From Suilimivivens sp009774465 (lineage in GTDB: Bacteria > Bacillota > Clostridia > Lachnospirales > Lachnospiraceae): a stretch of DNA of 64,000 nt. The notes beneath the pieces were generated by a model that saw nothing but the letters and a program-made list of their open reading frames with translations, ran no database searches and was not told the origin of the DNA. Location: NCBI GenBank assembly GCA_947382645.1, contig CANDAE010000012.1, positions 37,899 to 101,898 on the forward strand, read 5' to 3'. The position numbers were made by a program, and so were the translations under genes. Numbering within the stretch: position 1 is the stretch's first letter; each line of letters opens with the position of its first letter. Of this stretch, positions 1 to 9,325 are shown in pieces.

Positions 1-1
1 C

Positions 2-472
2 TATCAGGGAACCGAATTTTTAATTTACGGGGTAGATAAAGTCTGGTTAAAGCAGCATCCGGAGATTAAGGATGCCTCAATAAAAAAGCAGCATGAACTG
101 ATTCAGGGTGCAGGTGGAATGGTAATTCATGCCCATCCCTACAGGGAAGAATGGTATATTCCCAAGGTACGTCTTTTTCCAGAGGATGTGGACGGAGTGG
201 AGGGAATCAACGCTACCCATTCTTCCCCATTTAGCTTAAGCCACAACAATCCGGAATTTGACAGACTGGCAATTGCCTATGCAAAGGAACATGGCCTGCC
301 AATGAGCGCCGGATCAGATATTCATACGACTAATCTTTTGGGCGGCGGCGTTGCATTCAGGAGAAGGCTTAAGTCAGTTAAGGAGTATTGTCAGATAATT
401 TTAAGCGGTGAAGATTATCTTTTAACCAATGGGGATGCCTGGTTTGATCCCAAAGGAAGGGAAATTGGATGA
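2..472 (+). CDS. PHP-domain metal-dependent phosphoesterase, 3' part
   Basis: The frame is open from the window edge, so the start lies upstream. The visible 156 residues contain a His-x-His motif in GGMVIHAHPYREE and a late SGSDIHTT motif. Both are typical metal ligands of the C-terminal half of PHP domains (DNA polymerase PolC/HisK-type phosphoesterases). The substrate cannot be told from this part. The stop overlaps the sbcD start by 4 bases (ATGA), so the two are translationally coupled and probably form one operon. Confidence 0.75.
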   Translation, partial: YQGTEFLIYGVDKVWLKQHPEIKDASIKKQHELIQGAGGMVIHAHPYREEWYIPKVRLFPEDVDGVEGINATHSSPFSLSHNNPEFDRLAIAYAKEHGLPMSAGSDIHTTNLLGGGVAFRRRLKSVKEYCQIILSGEDYLLTNGDAWFDPKGREIG

Positions 473-1689
473 AGTTTTTACACATAGCAGATCTTCATAT
501 TGGAAAAATTGTAAATGATTTTTCCATGCTGGAAGATCAAAGATATATTTTATCACAAATTGCAGATATGGCCAAAGCGGGCGGGGCAAAAGCGGTGGTG
601 ATTGCAGGAGATGTTTATGACAGGGCAATCCCTCCGGCAGAGGCAGTAACTTTATTTGACGGATTTTTAAATGAATTGTCTCAGATGGGAATAGAGGCAG
701 TGATGATCAGCGGAAATCATGACTCGCCGGAACGACTGTCTTTTGGGGAAAGTCTGCTTTCCAGACAGGGAGTTCACATTGCAGGAATCCAAAAGGATGC
801 ATTAACAAGGGTGCGCTTTCAGGAAAAAGGGAAGGAGACGGAGTTTGTGCTTTTACCCTTTGTTAAACCGGCTCAGGTGGGAGTAAGAACCAGCCAGGAA
901 GCGGTGGAGCTGCTTTTAAAGCAGTACTGGGAGGAGGAAGGCATGCCGGAAAGAGAGGACGCAGAAGATATAGGCATCCTGCATAAAGAAAAACAGCAGA
1001 TGCAGATTTCAAAGACGGGGAAGAAAAACAGGGTTCTGGTCACTCATTTTTTTGTGACAGATGCAGGAAGGGAGCCAGAGCTTTCCGAGAGTGAAACCAC
1101 CATTCATGTGGGAGGACTTGATAATGTGGACGTCTCTTTGTTTCAGGGCTTTGATTATGTGGCATTAGGGCATATTCATAAGCCTCAGAGAATCGGCACC
1201 TATCCGGTATGGTATGCAGGCGCTCCCCTGCAGTATTCTTTTGGGGAAGCGGGAATGACCAAGGCGGCCCTTATGGTGACACTGGATGAGCAGGGACTTA
1301 AGGAAGTGGAAAAACTGCCCCTTTTTCCCATGCGGAGCATGAGAAAAATAGAGGGAACTTTAAAGGAGCTTTTAGAGGCGGCAGCAGAAGAATACCCGGA
1401 GGCGCAGGAAAACAGACAGGATTATATTCAGGCGGTTTTAACAGATCAGGGGGAATTGATTGATCCTATTGGAACCCTTCGCAGCAGATATCCCAATGTA
1501 ATGCAGATTGTAAGAAAAGAGACGGAAATCTCTTTACTGAAAGAGGAATCCGTACAGGAACATACCATCGTTGAAAAGAAAGATACATTAGCCATGTTTG
1601 AGGCTTTTTACCGGGAAGTAAGGGATGCGGCCCTTTCAGATGAGGGAAAAGAGATTATGGCGGATGTAATTAAGGAATTGGAAGGATAG
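469..1689 (+). CDS. sbcD: SbcD, nuclease subunit of the SbcCD (Mre11-Rad50-like) complex
   Basis: Calcineurin-like metallophosphoesterase that, with SbcC, cuts hairpins and protein-blocked DNA ends in the cytoplasm. Metal-ligand motifs are in the expected order: ADLHIG (residues 7-12), GDVYD (47-51), GNHD (82-85) and GHIH (about 234-237). The C-terminal part is the usual SbcD cap region. The length of 406 residues fits the family. The start is the ATG overlapping the preceding stop. sbcC follows after 10 bases, the standard sbcDC order. No promoter was seen in front, so it is probably read with the PHP gene. Confidence 0.95.
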   Translation: MKFLHIADLHIGKIVNDFSMLEDQRYILSQIADMAKAGGAKAVVIAGDVYDRAIPPAEAVTLFDGFLNELSQMGIEAVMISGNHDSPERLSFGESLLSRQGVHIAGIQKDALTRVRFQEKGKETEFVLLPFVKPAQVGVRTSQEAVELLLKQYWEEEGMPEREDAEDIGILHKEKQQMQISKTGKKNRVLVTHFFVTDAGREPELSESETTIHVGGLDNVDVSLFQGFDYVALGHIHKPQRIGTYPVWYAGAPLQYSFGEAGMTKAALMVTLDEQGLKEVEKLPLFPMRSMRKIEGTLKELLEAAAEEYPEAQENRQDYIQAVLTDQGELIDPIGTLRSRYPNVMQIVRKETEISLLKEESVQEHTIVEKKDTLAMFEAFYREVRDAALSDEGKEIMADVIKELEG

Positions 1690-1699
1690 AAGCGGAATT

Positions 1700-4300
1700 A
1701 TGAAACCGGTGAAACTGACTATTTGCGGATGGGGGCCTTATAAGGAAAAACAGGAAATTGATTTTTCAGGTTTTAAAGACAGAGGGATTTTTTTGATTAC
1801 CGGACCTACCGGTGCAGGAAAAACCACTGTTTTTGATGCCATCACCTATGCACTGTATGGAAACATGAGCGGAGAAGTCAGGGAAAAAAACAGTGTCCGC
1901 AGTGATTTTGCCAGGGCGGATACCCCTACTTATGTGGAGCTTTCCATGACGCATAATGGAGAAAGCTATACCATCTACAGAAACCCCGAATACCTTCGCC
2001 CCAGCAAACGAAAAGGTGCAGGAGCGCTTACCAGAGAAAAGGAACGGGCTGTTTTTACGGGGCCGGACGGAGCGGCAGTGGAAGGCAGCAGTGAAGTCAC
2101 CCGTGCGGTACAGGAGCTTTTAAAACTGGATTACCGCCAGTTCAAGCAGTTGTCCATGATTGCACAGGGGGAATTTACAAAATTTTTATCTGCTTCTTCC
2201 CTGGAAAAAACAAAAATTTTTCGGGAAATTTTTGGTACGGAGATTTACGAAAAAACAGCTTCCAATCTAAAAAAGAGGTCGGGAGAAGTCTACAGACAGA
2301 TTATGGAATTCCGTCATAAGATGGACGAAGATATTGATATGCTGCAGCGGGATGGAATTACGGAAGAAACGGAAGGCAGCTATTTTTATCAGGGAATGAT
2401 TTCCAGTTTGGAAAAGCAGGTGAAGGAATTAAGAAAGGAAAGCAAAGACTGTCAAAAAAATTTATATGAAAAGGAAGAGCAGGTGCAGGCGCTTACCACC
2501 AGGCTGGCAAAGGCTGAGAAAACGGCAGGACTTCTTGATAAGCTGGAAGCGGAAAAGCAGCGGAGAAAAGAACTCTGTGCCAGAGAAGAAGAAATGGAAA
2601 AGAAGGCTGTTCTTTTAAGGAAGCAGGAAAAAGCAGCCTCCTTAAAAACAGAGGAGTCACAGTTAAATGCAATAGAGGAAAAGAATGTTTCTCTTTGGAA
2701 AGAGATAGGGGCAGTTTCAGAGGAGATAAAAAAATTGCAGGCGCAAAAGGCGGAGGAAGAAGAGCTTTACAGATGCAGGCAGGAAACTTTGGCTGCCTAT
2801 CAGGAGGAAAAGGAACAGGCACAGGCGGAAAATCTGCTTGCCAGGGAGAAAAAGGCGGAAAAAGATAAGAAAGATGAGTTATGTAAACTTCAAGAAGCCT
2901 ATTTGTGCGCTGAGCAGGAGGAAGAAAAGGCAAAGGCTCTTTACGAACAGGCGGATAAGGCCTACCGGCATGGAATTGCCGGTATTCTTGCCGCAAAACT
3001 ATCGGAAGGGGCGCCCTGTCCGGTATGCGGTTCCATTCACCATCCGCAGCCTGCTGTAGTAAATGATGCGCTTTTGGGAGAGGAAGAAGTAAAAGAGTTA
3101 AAAGCGGAATTTGAGGAAAAGCAAAAAGAGAGAGTTACTCTTCATGGAAAAACAACCGGGTATCTTGCACAGGTTCAGGAACTTAGTGTGCGGGTGGAAG
3201 CCCTTGAAAAAGACTGTTTTCATATGGCGGAGAGAAGAAAAAAACGTAAGGAAGTCATAAATGGGTATATAGATGCCTATAGTGAGGAAGAATTTAATAT
3301 TATTTTACGAAAATACGAACAGCGGCTTGCAGTACTTGGAGAAAAGGAACAGCTGCTTGAAAAGAAAAAGAAAGACCATTTAAAGGAAAGTGAAGAGTTA
3401 AGCCGGCAGCAGGAAAGCTTTCAGGAAAGATGCCTGTTGCTTGGATTTGAAACAAAAGAAAGCTATAAAAAGGCGCTTGCAGACGAACAGGCTATGGGGA
3501 AGCTCAGGGAAGAAATTCAGAATTACCGCCAGGAATGTGGTTTAAACAGTGAAATGATTCTGCATCTTGAGGAAGAGACGAAAGAGGAAAAAAGAGAGGA
3601 TATGAAACTGCTTACAGAAAAGGTACAGCAGGCGGTACAGGAAAAAAAGGGGCTTCTTGAGGAATACAGGGAGTTGGAAAACCGCTTTCAGAGTGTGAAA
3701 AAAGTGCTTTCCTCCTTAAAAGAAAAAAATGGAAAACTGGATGAACTGATGAAAATCTATAGTCTGGTTAAGGATCTGGATGATGCGGCAAACGGAAATA
3801 ACAAAAAGCGGCTGGTGTTTGAACAGTATGTGCTTGCTTCCTGTTTTGAGGAGATTCTCCATGCGGCCAATATCCGTCTTTCCTGTATGAGCGGCGGCAG
3901 ATATAAGATGCGCAGGGTAAAGGAGATTTCAGATGGCCGCAGTAAGGATAATCTGGAAATTGAGGTGATGGATTATTACACCGGCAAATACAGATCGGTA
4001 AAGACTTTATCCGGCGGAGAATCCTTTAAGGTATCCTTATCTCTTGCCCTTGGCATGAGTGATGTGGTACAGAGCAGAAGCGGAGGGCGCAGGGTGGAAA
4101 CTCTCTTTATAGACGAAGGCTTTGGAAGCCTTGACAGTGAATCTTTAGAGCAGGCTTGCGTTACATTACAGAGTCTGGTGGAAAAAAACAGACTCATTGG
4201 GATTATTTCCCACGTGCCTGAACTGGCGGAAAAAATTGGAGATCAGATACAGATCCGCAAAACAAATGCTGGTAGTGAGGCTGTTATTATGTTATCTTAG
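1700..4300 (+). CDS. sbcC: SbcC, Rad50-like SMC ATPase of the SbcCD nuclease
   Basis: Large ATPase partner of SbcD. The Walker A motif GPTGAGKTT is at residues 35-43. Two long Lys/Glu-rich coiled-coil arms flank a zinc hook CPVCGSIHHP near residue 440. The ABC signature LSGGES is near 770 and Walker B LFIDEGFGSLD near 800. The length of 866 residues is at the short end for SbcC, with correspondingly short coiled-coil arms. It acts on DNA ends and hairpins during repair and replication. An ATG at 1700 lies 10 bases after sbcD. Confidence 0.95.
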   Translation: MKPVKLTICGWGPYKEKQEIDFSGFKDRGIFLITGPTGAGKTTVFDAITYALYGNMSGEVREKNSVRSDFARADTPTYVELSMTHNGESYTIYRNPEYLRPSKRKGAGALTREKERAVFTGPDGAAVEGSSEVTRAVQELLKLDYRQFKQLSMIAQGEFTKFLSASSLEKTKIFREIFGTEIYEKTASNLKKRSGEVYRQIMEFRHKMDEDIDMLQRDGITEETEGSYFYQGMISSLEKQVKELRKESKDCQKNLYEKEEQVQALTTRLAKAEKTAGLLDKLEAEKQRRKELCAREEEMEKKAVLLRKQEKAASLKTEESQLNAIEEKNVSLWKEIGAVSEEIKKLQAQKAEEEELYRCRQETLAAYQEEKEQAQAENLLAREKKAEKDKKDELCKLQEAYLCAEQEEEKAKALYEQADKAYRHGIAGILAAKLSEGAPCPVCGSIHHPQPAVVNDALLGEEEVKELKAEFEEKQKERVTLHGKTTGYLAQVQELSVRVEALEKDCFHMAERRKKRKEVINGYIDAYSEEEFNIILRKYEQRLAVLGEKEQLLEKKKKDHLKESEELSRQQESFQERCLLLGFETKESYKKALADEQAMGKLREEIQNYRQECGLNSEMILHLEEETKEEKREDMKLLTEKVQQAVQEKKGLLEEYRELENRFQSVKKVLSSLKEKNGKLDELMKIYSLVKDLDDAANGNNKKRLVFEQYVLASCFEEILHAANIRLSCMSGGRYKMRRVKEISDGRSKDNLEIEVMDYYTGKYRSVKTLSGGESFKVSLSLALGMSDVVQSRSGGRRVETLFIDEGFGSLDSESLEQACVTLQSLVEKNRLIGIISHVPELAEKIGDQIQIRKTNAGSEAVIMLS

Positions 4301-4356
4301 AAGTAGCGGTGTTAAAAAGCATAAAAGGATAAATGGAAGATTTGGGAGGTATTTAC

Positions 4357-5760
4357 ATGGAAAAGCAGTTTGATGTGATTATTATTGGTGCAGGCCCGGG
4401 AGGTATTTTCTGTGCCTATGAATTATTAGATAAGAAAAAAGATTTAAAGGTATTGATTGTGGAAAAGGGGCGTTCCATTGAAAAGCGTCAGTGCCCCAAG
4501 CGGATTACCAAACAATGCGTAGGATGCAAACCCTGCTCTATCACCACCGGGTTTGCCGGTGCAGGAGCATTTTCCGATGGAAAGCTTTCTCTTTCCCCTG
4601 ATGTGGGCGGAAATCTGCCGGCAATTTTAGGCTATGACGAGACACAGAAATTAATTAAAGAATCAGATGACATTTACTTAAAATTTGGCGCAGATACCAG
4701 TGTTTACGGGCTGGACCGACAGGCAGAGATCAGGGAGATCAGAAAAAAGGCCATCAATGCAAACCTAAAGCTGGTAGAGTGCCCCATCCGTCACCTGGGA
4801 ACGGAAGAGGGATATAAGATTTATGAAAAGCTTCAGCATCATCTGGAAAACATGGGTGCAGTTCTTTGCTTTAACACTATGGTGGAAGAAATTCTGGTGG
4901 AAGACGGAAAGGCTGTAGGAATTAAAACAGATAAGGGAGAAAGCTTCTTTGCAGGGGAAATTGTCTCTGCAGTGGGCAGAGAAGGGGCTGACTGGTTTAA
5001 GGACAAATGTGAGGAAATCGGAATTGAAACCACGCCCGGAACGGTGGATATCGGCGTCCGGGTGGAGGTTCGCGACGAGGTAATGCAGTTCTTAAATGAA
5101 AATCTTTATGAAGCCAAGCTGATTTATCATACGCCTACCTTTGACGATAAAGTGAGAACTTTTTGTACCAATCCTTCCGGTGAAGTGGCTACGGAATACT
5201 ATGAGGGCGGTCTGGCGGTGGTGAATGGTCATGCCTATAAATCAAAGGATCACAAGACTGATAATACAAACTTTGCCATTCTTGTAAGCAAGAATTTTAC
5301 CAAGCCTTTTAAGACGCCTATTGAGTATGGAAAACATATTGCCCAGCTTTCCAATATGCTCTGTGGAGGAAGAATTATGGTGCAGACCTTCGGAGATTTT
5401 AAGAGAGGCAGAAGAACCACGGAGGAGCGTCTTTGCAGAAACAATTTGATTCCTACCTTAAAGGATGCGGTGCCGGGAGATCTTTCTTTGGTATTTCCTC
5501 ATCGAATCATGGTGGATATAGAGGAAATGCTGGTCGCACTTGACAAGATTACACCGGGAATCGCGGCGGATGAGACGCTGCTTTACGGGGTGGAAGTAAA
5601 GTTTTATTCTAACAGGGTAATTGTAAATAAAGATTTTGAGACCAGTATTTGCGGCCTTCGTGCAATCGGTGACGGGGCCGGCGTCACAAGAGGCCTTCAG
5701 CAGGCGTCTGCAAATGGAATCAGTGTGGCCAGAAGTATTTTGAGGAAAATGGAAGTATGA
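4357..5760 (+). CDS. FAD-dependent dehydrogenase-like protein (COG2509 type)
   Basis: The N-terminal Rossmann motif is VIIIGAGPGGIFCAYEL, followed by a conserved Cys cluster CPKRITKQCVGCKPC and GGAGAFSDGK-like residues that mark the COG2509 family of uncharacterised flavoproteins. The C-terminal GDGAGVTRGLQQA is a second FAD-contact motif. The reaction is unknown; by family it is a soluble NAD(P)/FAD oxidoreductase. An upstream in-frame ATG at 4333 exists. The ATG at 4357 is preferred because GGGAGGT sits 6 bases in front of it and the Rossmann fold then starts at once. The stop overlaps the next start by 4 bases. Confidence 0.85.
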   Translation: MEKQFDVIIIGAGPGGIFCAYELLDKKKDLKVLIVEKGRSIEKRQCPKRITKQCVGCKPCSITTGFAGAGAFSDGKLSLSPDVGGNLPAILGYDETQKLIKESDDIYLKFGADTSVYGLDRQAEIREIRKKAINANLKLVECPIRHLGTEEGYKIYEKLQHHLENMGAVLCFNTMVEEILVEDGKAVGIKTDKGESFFAGEIVSAVGREGADWFKDKCEEIGIETTPGTVDIGVRVEVRDEVMQFLNENLYEAKLIYHTPTFDDKVRTFCTNPSGEVATEYYEGGLAVVNGHAYKSKDHKTDNTNFAILVSKNFTKPFKTPIEYGKHIAQLSNMLCGGRIMVQTFGDFKRGRRTTEERLCRNNLIPTLKDAVPGDLSLVFPHRIMVDIEEMLVALDKITPGIAADETLLYGVEVKFYSNRVIVNKDFETSICGLRAIGDGAGVTRGLQQASANGISVARSILRKMEV

Positions 5761-6806
5761 GGAAAAAAATAATCCTGCTGTCTTTGTATATCCTGCTGCT
5801 TTTTTCCTTTGCAGGATGTAAAAATAAGGATACGGATACCAAGCTGGTGCTTACTACCGGCTTTAAAAAAGATGAAATTTTCCGGATAGAAACCATGTCC
5901 GGCACACTGCCTGAGATCATGGTATATCTGACCAACGCCCAGGAGCAGTATGAAAGTGTGTATGGAAAAGAAATCTGGAAAACAGATTTAAACGGTGTGA
6001 CGCTGGAGGAAAACGTAAAAGAAATGGTATTGGCCGAGCTGGCCCAGATTAAAACCATGAATCTACTGGCACAACAGCATAATGTAACTTTAAATTCCAC
6101 AGAGAAAGAACAGGTCCGCGCTGCGGCGGCTGAATATTTTGGTTCTTTAAATGATGCGGAGATTGAGGTCATGCAGGTGAGTCAGGAGACCATTGAAACG
6201 CTTTACGCGGAATTTGCGCTGGCCAATAAAGTATATGAGTATATCATAAAGGATATTAACCCAGAAATCAGTGATGATGAGGCCAGAACGATTACGGTGC
6301 AGAATATTCTGATTAAAACCTATACCCTGGACGGTACAGGGAAAAAACTGGATTTTACAGATGCAGTAAAAGAAGATGCAAGAAAAAGAGCGGAAGAAAT
6401 CCTAGCCCTTGCCCGTGAGGAAGGCAGCGATTTTGAAGAACTGGTACTTACCTACAGCGAAGGGGAAAAGGGCACCTGGTCTTTTGGAAAGGGAGAAATG
6501 GATAAGGAATTTGAGGATATTGCTTTTAATCTGGAAACGGGCGAGATCAGCGGTATCATTGAAACAGATTATGGATTTCATATTTTAAAATGTATCAGCA
6601 CCTTTAATCGGGAAGAAACAGATGCCAATAAGATAAAGATTGTGGAGAAAAGAAAGGAAGAAGTTTTTGGACAGGAGTATGATGCCTTTGTGGAAACCCT
6701 TACAAGAACGTTAAATGAGGACTTATGGGAAAGTGTATCCCTTAATAAAAATGAGGATGTAAAAACCCGGGATTTCTTTGATATTTATAACCAGTATTTC
6801 AGTTAA
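5757..6806 (+). CDS. PrsA-like parvulin peptidyl-prolyl isomerase lipoprotein
   Basis: Extracytoplasmic folding factor. The N-terminus is a lipoprotein signal with lipobox SFAGC (Cys about residue 21). A helical SurA_N-like region follows. A parvulin domain spans roughly residues 175-285, with YSEGEKGTWSFGKGEM and the closing TDYGFHILK typical of rotamase family 3. At 349 residues it fits PrsA/SurA-like lipoproteins of Clostridia. Translational overlap (ATGA) with the flavoprotein gene suggests one operon. It is followed by the htpG control region, so two folding factors are adjacent but separately controlled. Confidence 0.85.
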   Translation: MRKKIILLSLYILLLFSFAGCKNKDTDTKLVLTTGFKKDEIFRIETMSGTLPEIMVYLTNAQEQYESVYGKEIWKTDLNGVTLEENVKEMVLAELAQIKTMNLLAQQHNVTLNSTEKEQVRAAAAEYFGSLNDAEIEVMQVSQETIETLYAEFALANKVYEYIIKDINPEISDDEARTITVQNILIKTYTLDGTGKKLDFTDAVKEDARKRAEEILALAREEGSDFEELVLTYSEGEKGTWSFGKGEMDKEFEDIAFNLETGEISGIIETDYGFHILKCISTFNREETDANKIKIVEKRKEEVFGQEYDAFVETLTRTLNEDLWESVSLNKNEDVKTRDFFDIYNQYFS

Positions 6807-6858
6807 TAAAAATTTTAGAATTAAAAAAAGCCCGGAAATATCAGGTTTTTTCAAATTA

Positions 6859-6885
6859 TTAGCACTCATGTCAAATGAGTGCTAA
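6859..6885 (+). promoter_or_regulatory. CIRCE operator (HrcA binding site)
   Basis: A perfect inverted repeat TTAGCACTC-N9-GAGTGCTAA matches the consensus CIRCE element bound by the heat-shock repressor HrcA. It lies just upstream of the htpG promoter. Confidence 0.95.
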
Positions 6886-6892
6886 TTTTGTC

Positions 6893-6921
6893 TTGACTTT
6901 TTAAAGATGGGGAATTACACT
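6893..6921 (+). promoter_or_regulatory. Sigma-A-type promoter of htpG
   Basis: TTGACT (6893-6898), a 17-base spacer and TACACT (6916-6921), about 40 bases before the htpG start codon. CIRCE ends 8 bases upstream of the -35 box. Confidence 0.7.
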
Positions 6922-6960
6922 TAATTTTAGTTCTAGTTCAGAGAAAAGGAGTGATTTATT

Positions 6961-9102
6961 GTGGCAGAAAAGCATGGCAACTTATCAATTAACAGTGAAA
7001 ACATATTCCCAATCATTAAAAAGTGGTTATATTCGGACCACGATATCTTTTTCAGAGAGTTAATTTCCAATGGCTGCGACGCCATAACCAAGCTGAAAAA
7101 ACTGGATATGATGGGAGAATATCCCCTTCCCGAAGGGTTTAAGGGAAAGATTCAGATTCTTGTGAATCCGGAGGAAAAGACGCTTAAGTTTATCGATAAT
7201 GGTATCGGTATGACCGCAGATGAGGTAGAAGAATACATTAACCAGATTGCTTTTTCAGGAGCAACGGATTTTATTTCAAAATACAAGGATAAAACCAACG
7301 AAGACCAGATCATAGGTCACTTTGGACTTGGTTTTTATTCTGCATTTATGGTAGCGGATGAAGTGCATATTGACACACTTTCCTGGCAGGATGGAGCAAA
7401 GCCTGTGCACTGGGAATGTGATGGTGGCACGGAATTTGACATGAAAGAAGGGGACAGGCAGGAGGTAGGTACCACCATTACCCTTTTTATCAATGAAGAT
7501 GTGCTGGAATTCTGCAATGAGTACAGGGCAAGGGAAGTCATTAAGAAGTACTGTTCCTTTATGCCTACTGAAATTTATCTTTCCAAGGAAAATACCACGG
7601 ATACCCAGACAATTGATGCGGACGAAAAGCTGGATACGGATACGGTAGTGGAGGAGATTAAACCGGAAAAGGAAGAGGACAAATTAAGATATAAGATCAC
7701 AAAGCGTCCCGAGCTTTTAAATGAAACCCAGCCTTTATGGATGAAACATCCCAATGACTGCAGCAAGGAAGAATACCTTGAATTTTACCGTAAGGTTTTC
7801 CAGGATTACAAGGAGCCTTTGTTCTGGATTCATTTGAATATGGATTATCCTTTTAACTTAAAGGGAATTTTGTACTTCCCCAAGATTAACATGGAATATG
7901 AGTCCATTGAAGGTGTAATTAAACTTTACAATAATCAGGTATTTATTGCTGATAATATTAAGGAAGTGATTCCCGAATTTCTGATGCTGTTAAAAGGTGT
8001 GATTGACTGCCCTGACCTGCCTCTTAACGTATCAAGAAGCGCGCTGCAGAACGACGGTTTCGTGAAAAAGATTTCCGATTATATTTCCAAGAAAGTTGCA
8101 GATAAACTTTCCGGCATGTGTAAGACAGAAAAGGAAGAATACGATAAATACTGGGATGATATCAGTCCTTTCATCAAATTCGGATGTCTTAAGGATGACA
8201 AGTTCTGTGAAAAGATGACAGATTATATTCTGTTTAAGAATCTGGATGGCAAATACCTGACACTGCCTGAATGTCTGGAAGTGAATAAAACAGATCCTGA
8301 CGAAGTGGAAAAGACAGAGGGAGAAGAAAATAAAGAAGACGGGAAAGAAGAAACTTCGGAATCCGAAGCTGCAAAAACTGAAGCTGTAAAAGCCGAAGTT
8401 GTGGATGCAGATGGCAATGTGATAAGTTCTGATTCTGCTTCTGAGACTGATACTGACAGTGAATCGGAGGATGCAGAGGAAGAATCCAAAGAAAAGATCA
8501 TTTATTATGTGACAGATGAAAAGCAGCAGAGCCAGTACATCAACATGTTTAAGGCAGCCAAAATGGATGCTGTGATTTTGACACACAATATTGACCAGCC
8601 TTTTGTTTCCCAGCTTGAAGCGAAAAACGAGGGAATTAAATTCCAGAGAATTGATGCGGACCTTACAGATACCTTTAAGTCAAAGACCAGTAAAAAGGCA
8701 GAAAAAGAGTTGGAGGAAGCAGCCGAAGCAATCGGCAAGGTAATGAAAAAGGCCCTTAAGAAGGATAAGATTACTATTAAGGTGGAAAAGCTGAAAAACA
8801 AAAAGATTTCTTCCATGATCACACTTTCCGAGGAAACCAGAAGAATGCAGGATATGATGAAAATGTACTCCATGCCCGGCATGAGTATGGGAGACATGGG
8901 AAGGGAAGGGGAAACCCTGATTTTAAATGCAAACCATCCTCTGGTACAGTATATTATGGACCATACAGAAGGCAGCAATGTAAATATGATCTGCGAACAG
9001 CTTTATGATCTTGCTCTGCTGCAGCATGCGCCCCTTGAACCGGAGGCAATGAGCAAGTTTGTGGCAAGAAGCAATGATATTATGATGCTGCTTACTAAGT
9101 GA
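6961..9102 (+). CDS. htpG: HtpG, Hsp90-family molecular chaperone
   Basis: GHKL ATPase domain with ELISNGCDA (residues 33-41), DNGIGMT and GHFGLGFYSAF. Middle and dimerisation domains follow, ending in a Met-rich segment (residues 630-655). GTG start, with AAGGAG 9 bases upstream. It is longer than most bacterial HtpG because of an Asp/Glu/Ser-rich insertion, about residues 443-509. This lies inside the middle domain, not at the N/middle linker that is charged in eukaryotic Hsp90. Regulation is probably by HrcA through the CIRCE element just upstream. It is a single-gene transcript ending at the hairpin at 9186. Confidence 0.95.
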   Translation: MAEKHGNLSINSENIFPIIKKWLYSDHDIFFRELISNGCDAITKLKKLDMMGEYPLPEGFKGKIQILVNPEEKTLKFIDNGIGMTADEVEEYINQIAFSGATDFISKYKDKTNEDQIIGHFGLGFYSAFMVADEVHIDTLSWQDGAKPVHWECDGGTEFDMKEGDRQEVGTTITLFINEDVLEFCNEYRAREVIKKYCSFMPTEIYLSKENTTDTQTIDADEKLDTDTVVEEIKPEKEEDKLRYKITKRPELLNETQPLWMKHPNDCSKEEYLEFYRKVFQDYKEPLFWIHLNMDYPFNLKGILYFPKINMEYESIEGVIKLYNNQVFIADNIKEVIPEFLMLLKGVIDCPDLPLNVSRSALQNDGFVKKISDYISKKVADKLSGMCKTEKEEYDKYWDDISPFIKFGCLKDDKFCEKMTDYILFKNLDGKYLTLPECLEVNKTDPDEVEKTEGEENKEDGKEETSESEAAKTEAVKAEVVDADGNVISSDSASETDTDSESEDAEEESKEKIIYYVTDEKQQSQYINMFKAAKMDAVILTHNIDQPFVSQLEAKNEGIKFQRIDADLTDTFKSKTSKKAEKELEEAAEAIGKVMKKALKKDKITIKVEKLKNKKISSMITLSEETRRMQDMMKMYSMPGMSMGDMGREGETLILNANHPLVQYIMDHTEGSNVNMICEQLYDLALLQHAPLEPEAMSKFVARSNDIMMLLTK

Positions 9103-9185
9103 AAGATGCTGTTTAAACAATTCAAATTCAGTGTGTGAAGATAGCTGGTGATATACAGCCTGATAAATAAGTAGGTTAACAGATG

Positions 9186-9213
9186 GCAGGGACTGTTTGA
9201 GTCCCTGCTTTTT
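9186..9213 (+). terminator. Rho-independent terminator after htpG
   Basis: Perfect 9-bp stem GCAGGGACT / AGTCCCTGC with a 5-base loop, followed by a T run. Confidence 0.9.
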
Positions 9214-9289
9214 CTGTTAGATAAAGTATATTTGGCGTGATGATGACTGGGAGCATTTTCATCATTATTGAGCTTTTTTGTCAAAAAGA

Positions 9290-9318
9290 TTGACTTTTAT
9301 ACAACATTTATATACAAT
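9290..9318 (+). promoter_or_regulatory. Promoter of the AbiEi gene, apparently leaderless
   Basis: TTGACT (9290-9295), a 17-base spacer and TACAAT (9313-9318). The -10 box ends only 7 bases before the ATG at 9326. Transcription would start at or next to the start codon, and no Shine-Dalgarno sequence is present. Confidence 0.6.
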
Positions 9319-9325
9319 ATGTAGT

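Noticed and set aside
2493..2996. 167-codon antisense frame in sbcC
   Set aside because: Pro/Phe/Leu-rich mirror of the Lys/Glu coiled coil; a composition artefact.
8032..8586. 184-codon antisense frame inside htpG
   Set aside because: Shadow of the htpG acidic insertion and middle domain; Phe/Cys-rich with no RBS.
9278..9325. Upstream extension of the AbiEi gene
   Set aside because: The promoter lies between 9290 and 9318 and the extra 16 residues do not belong to the family.
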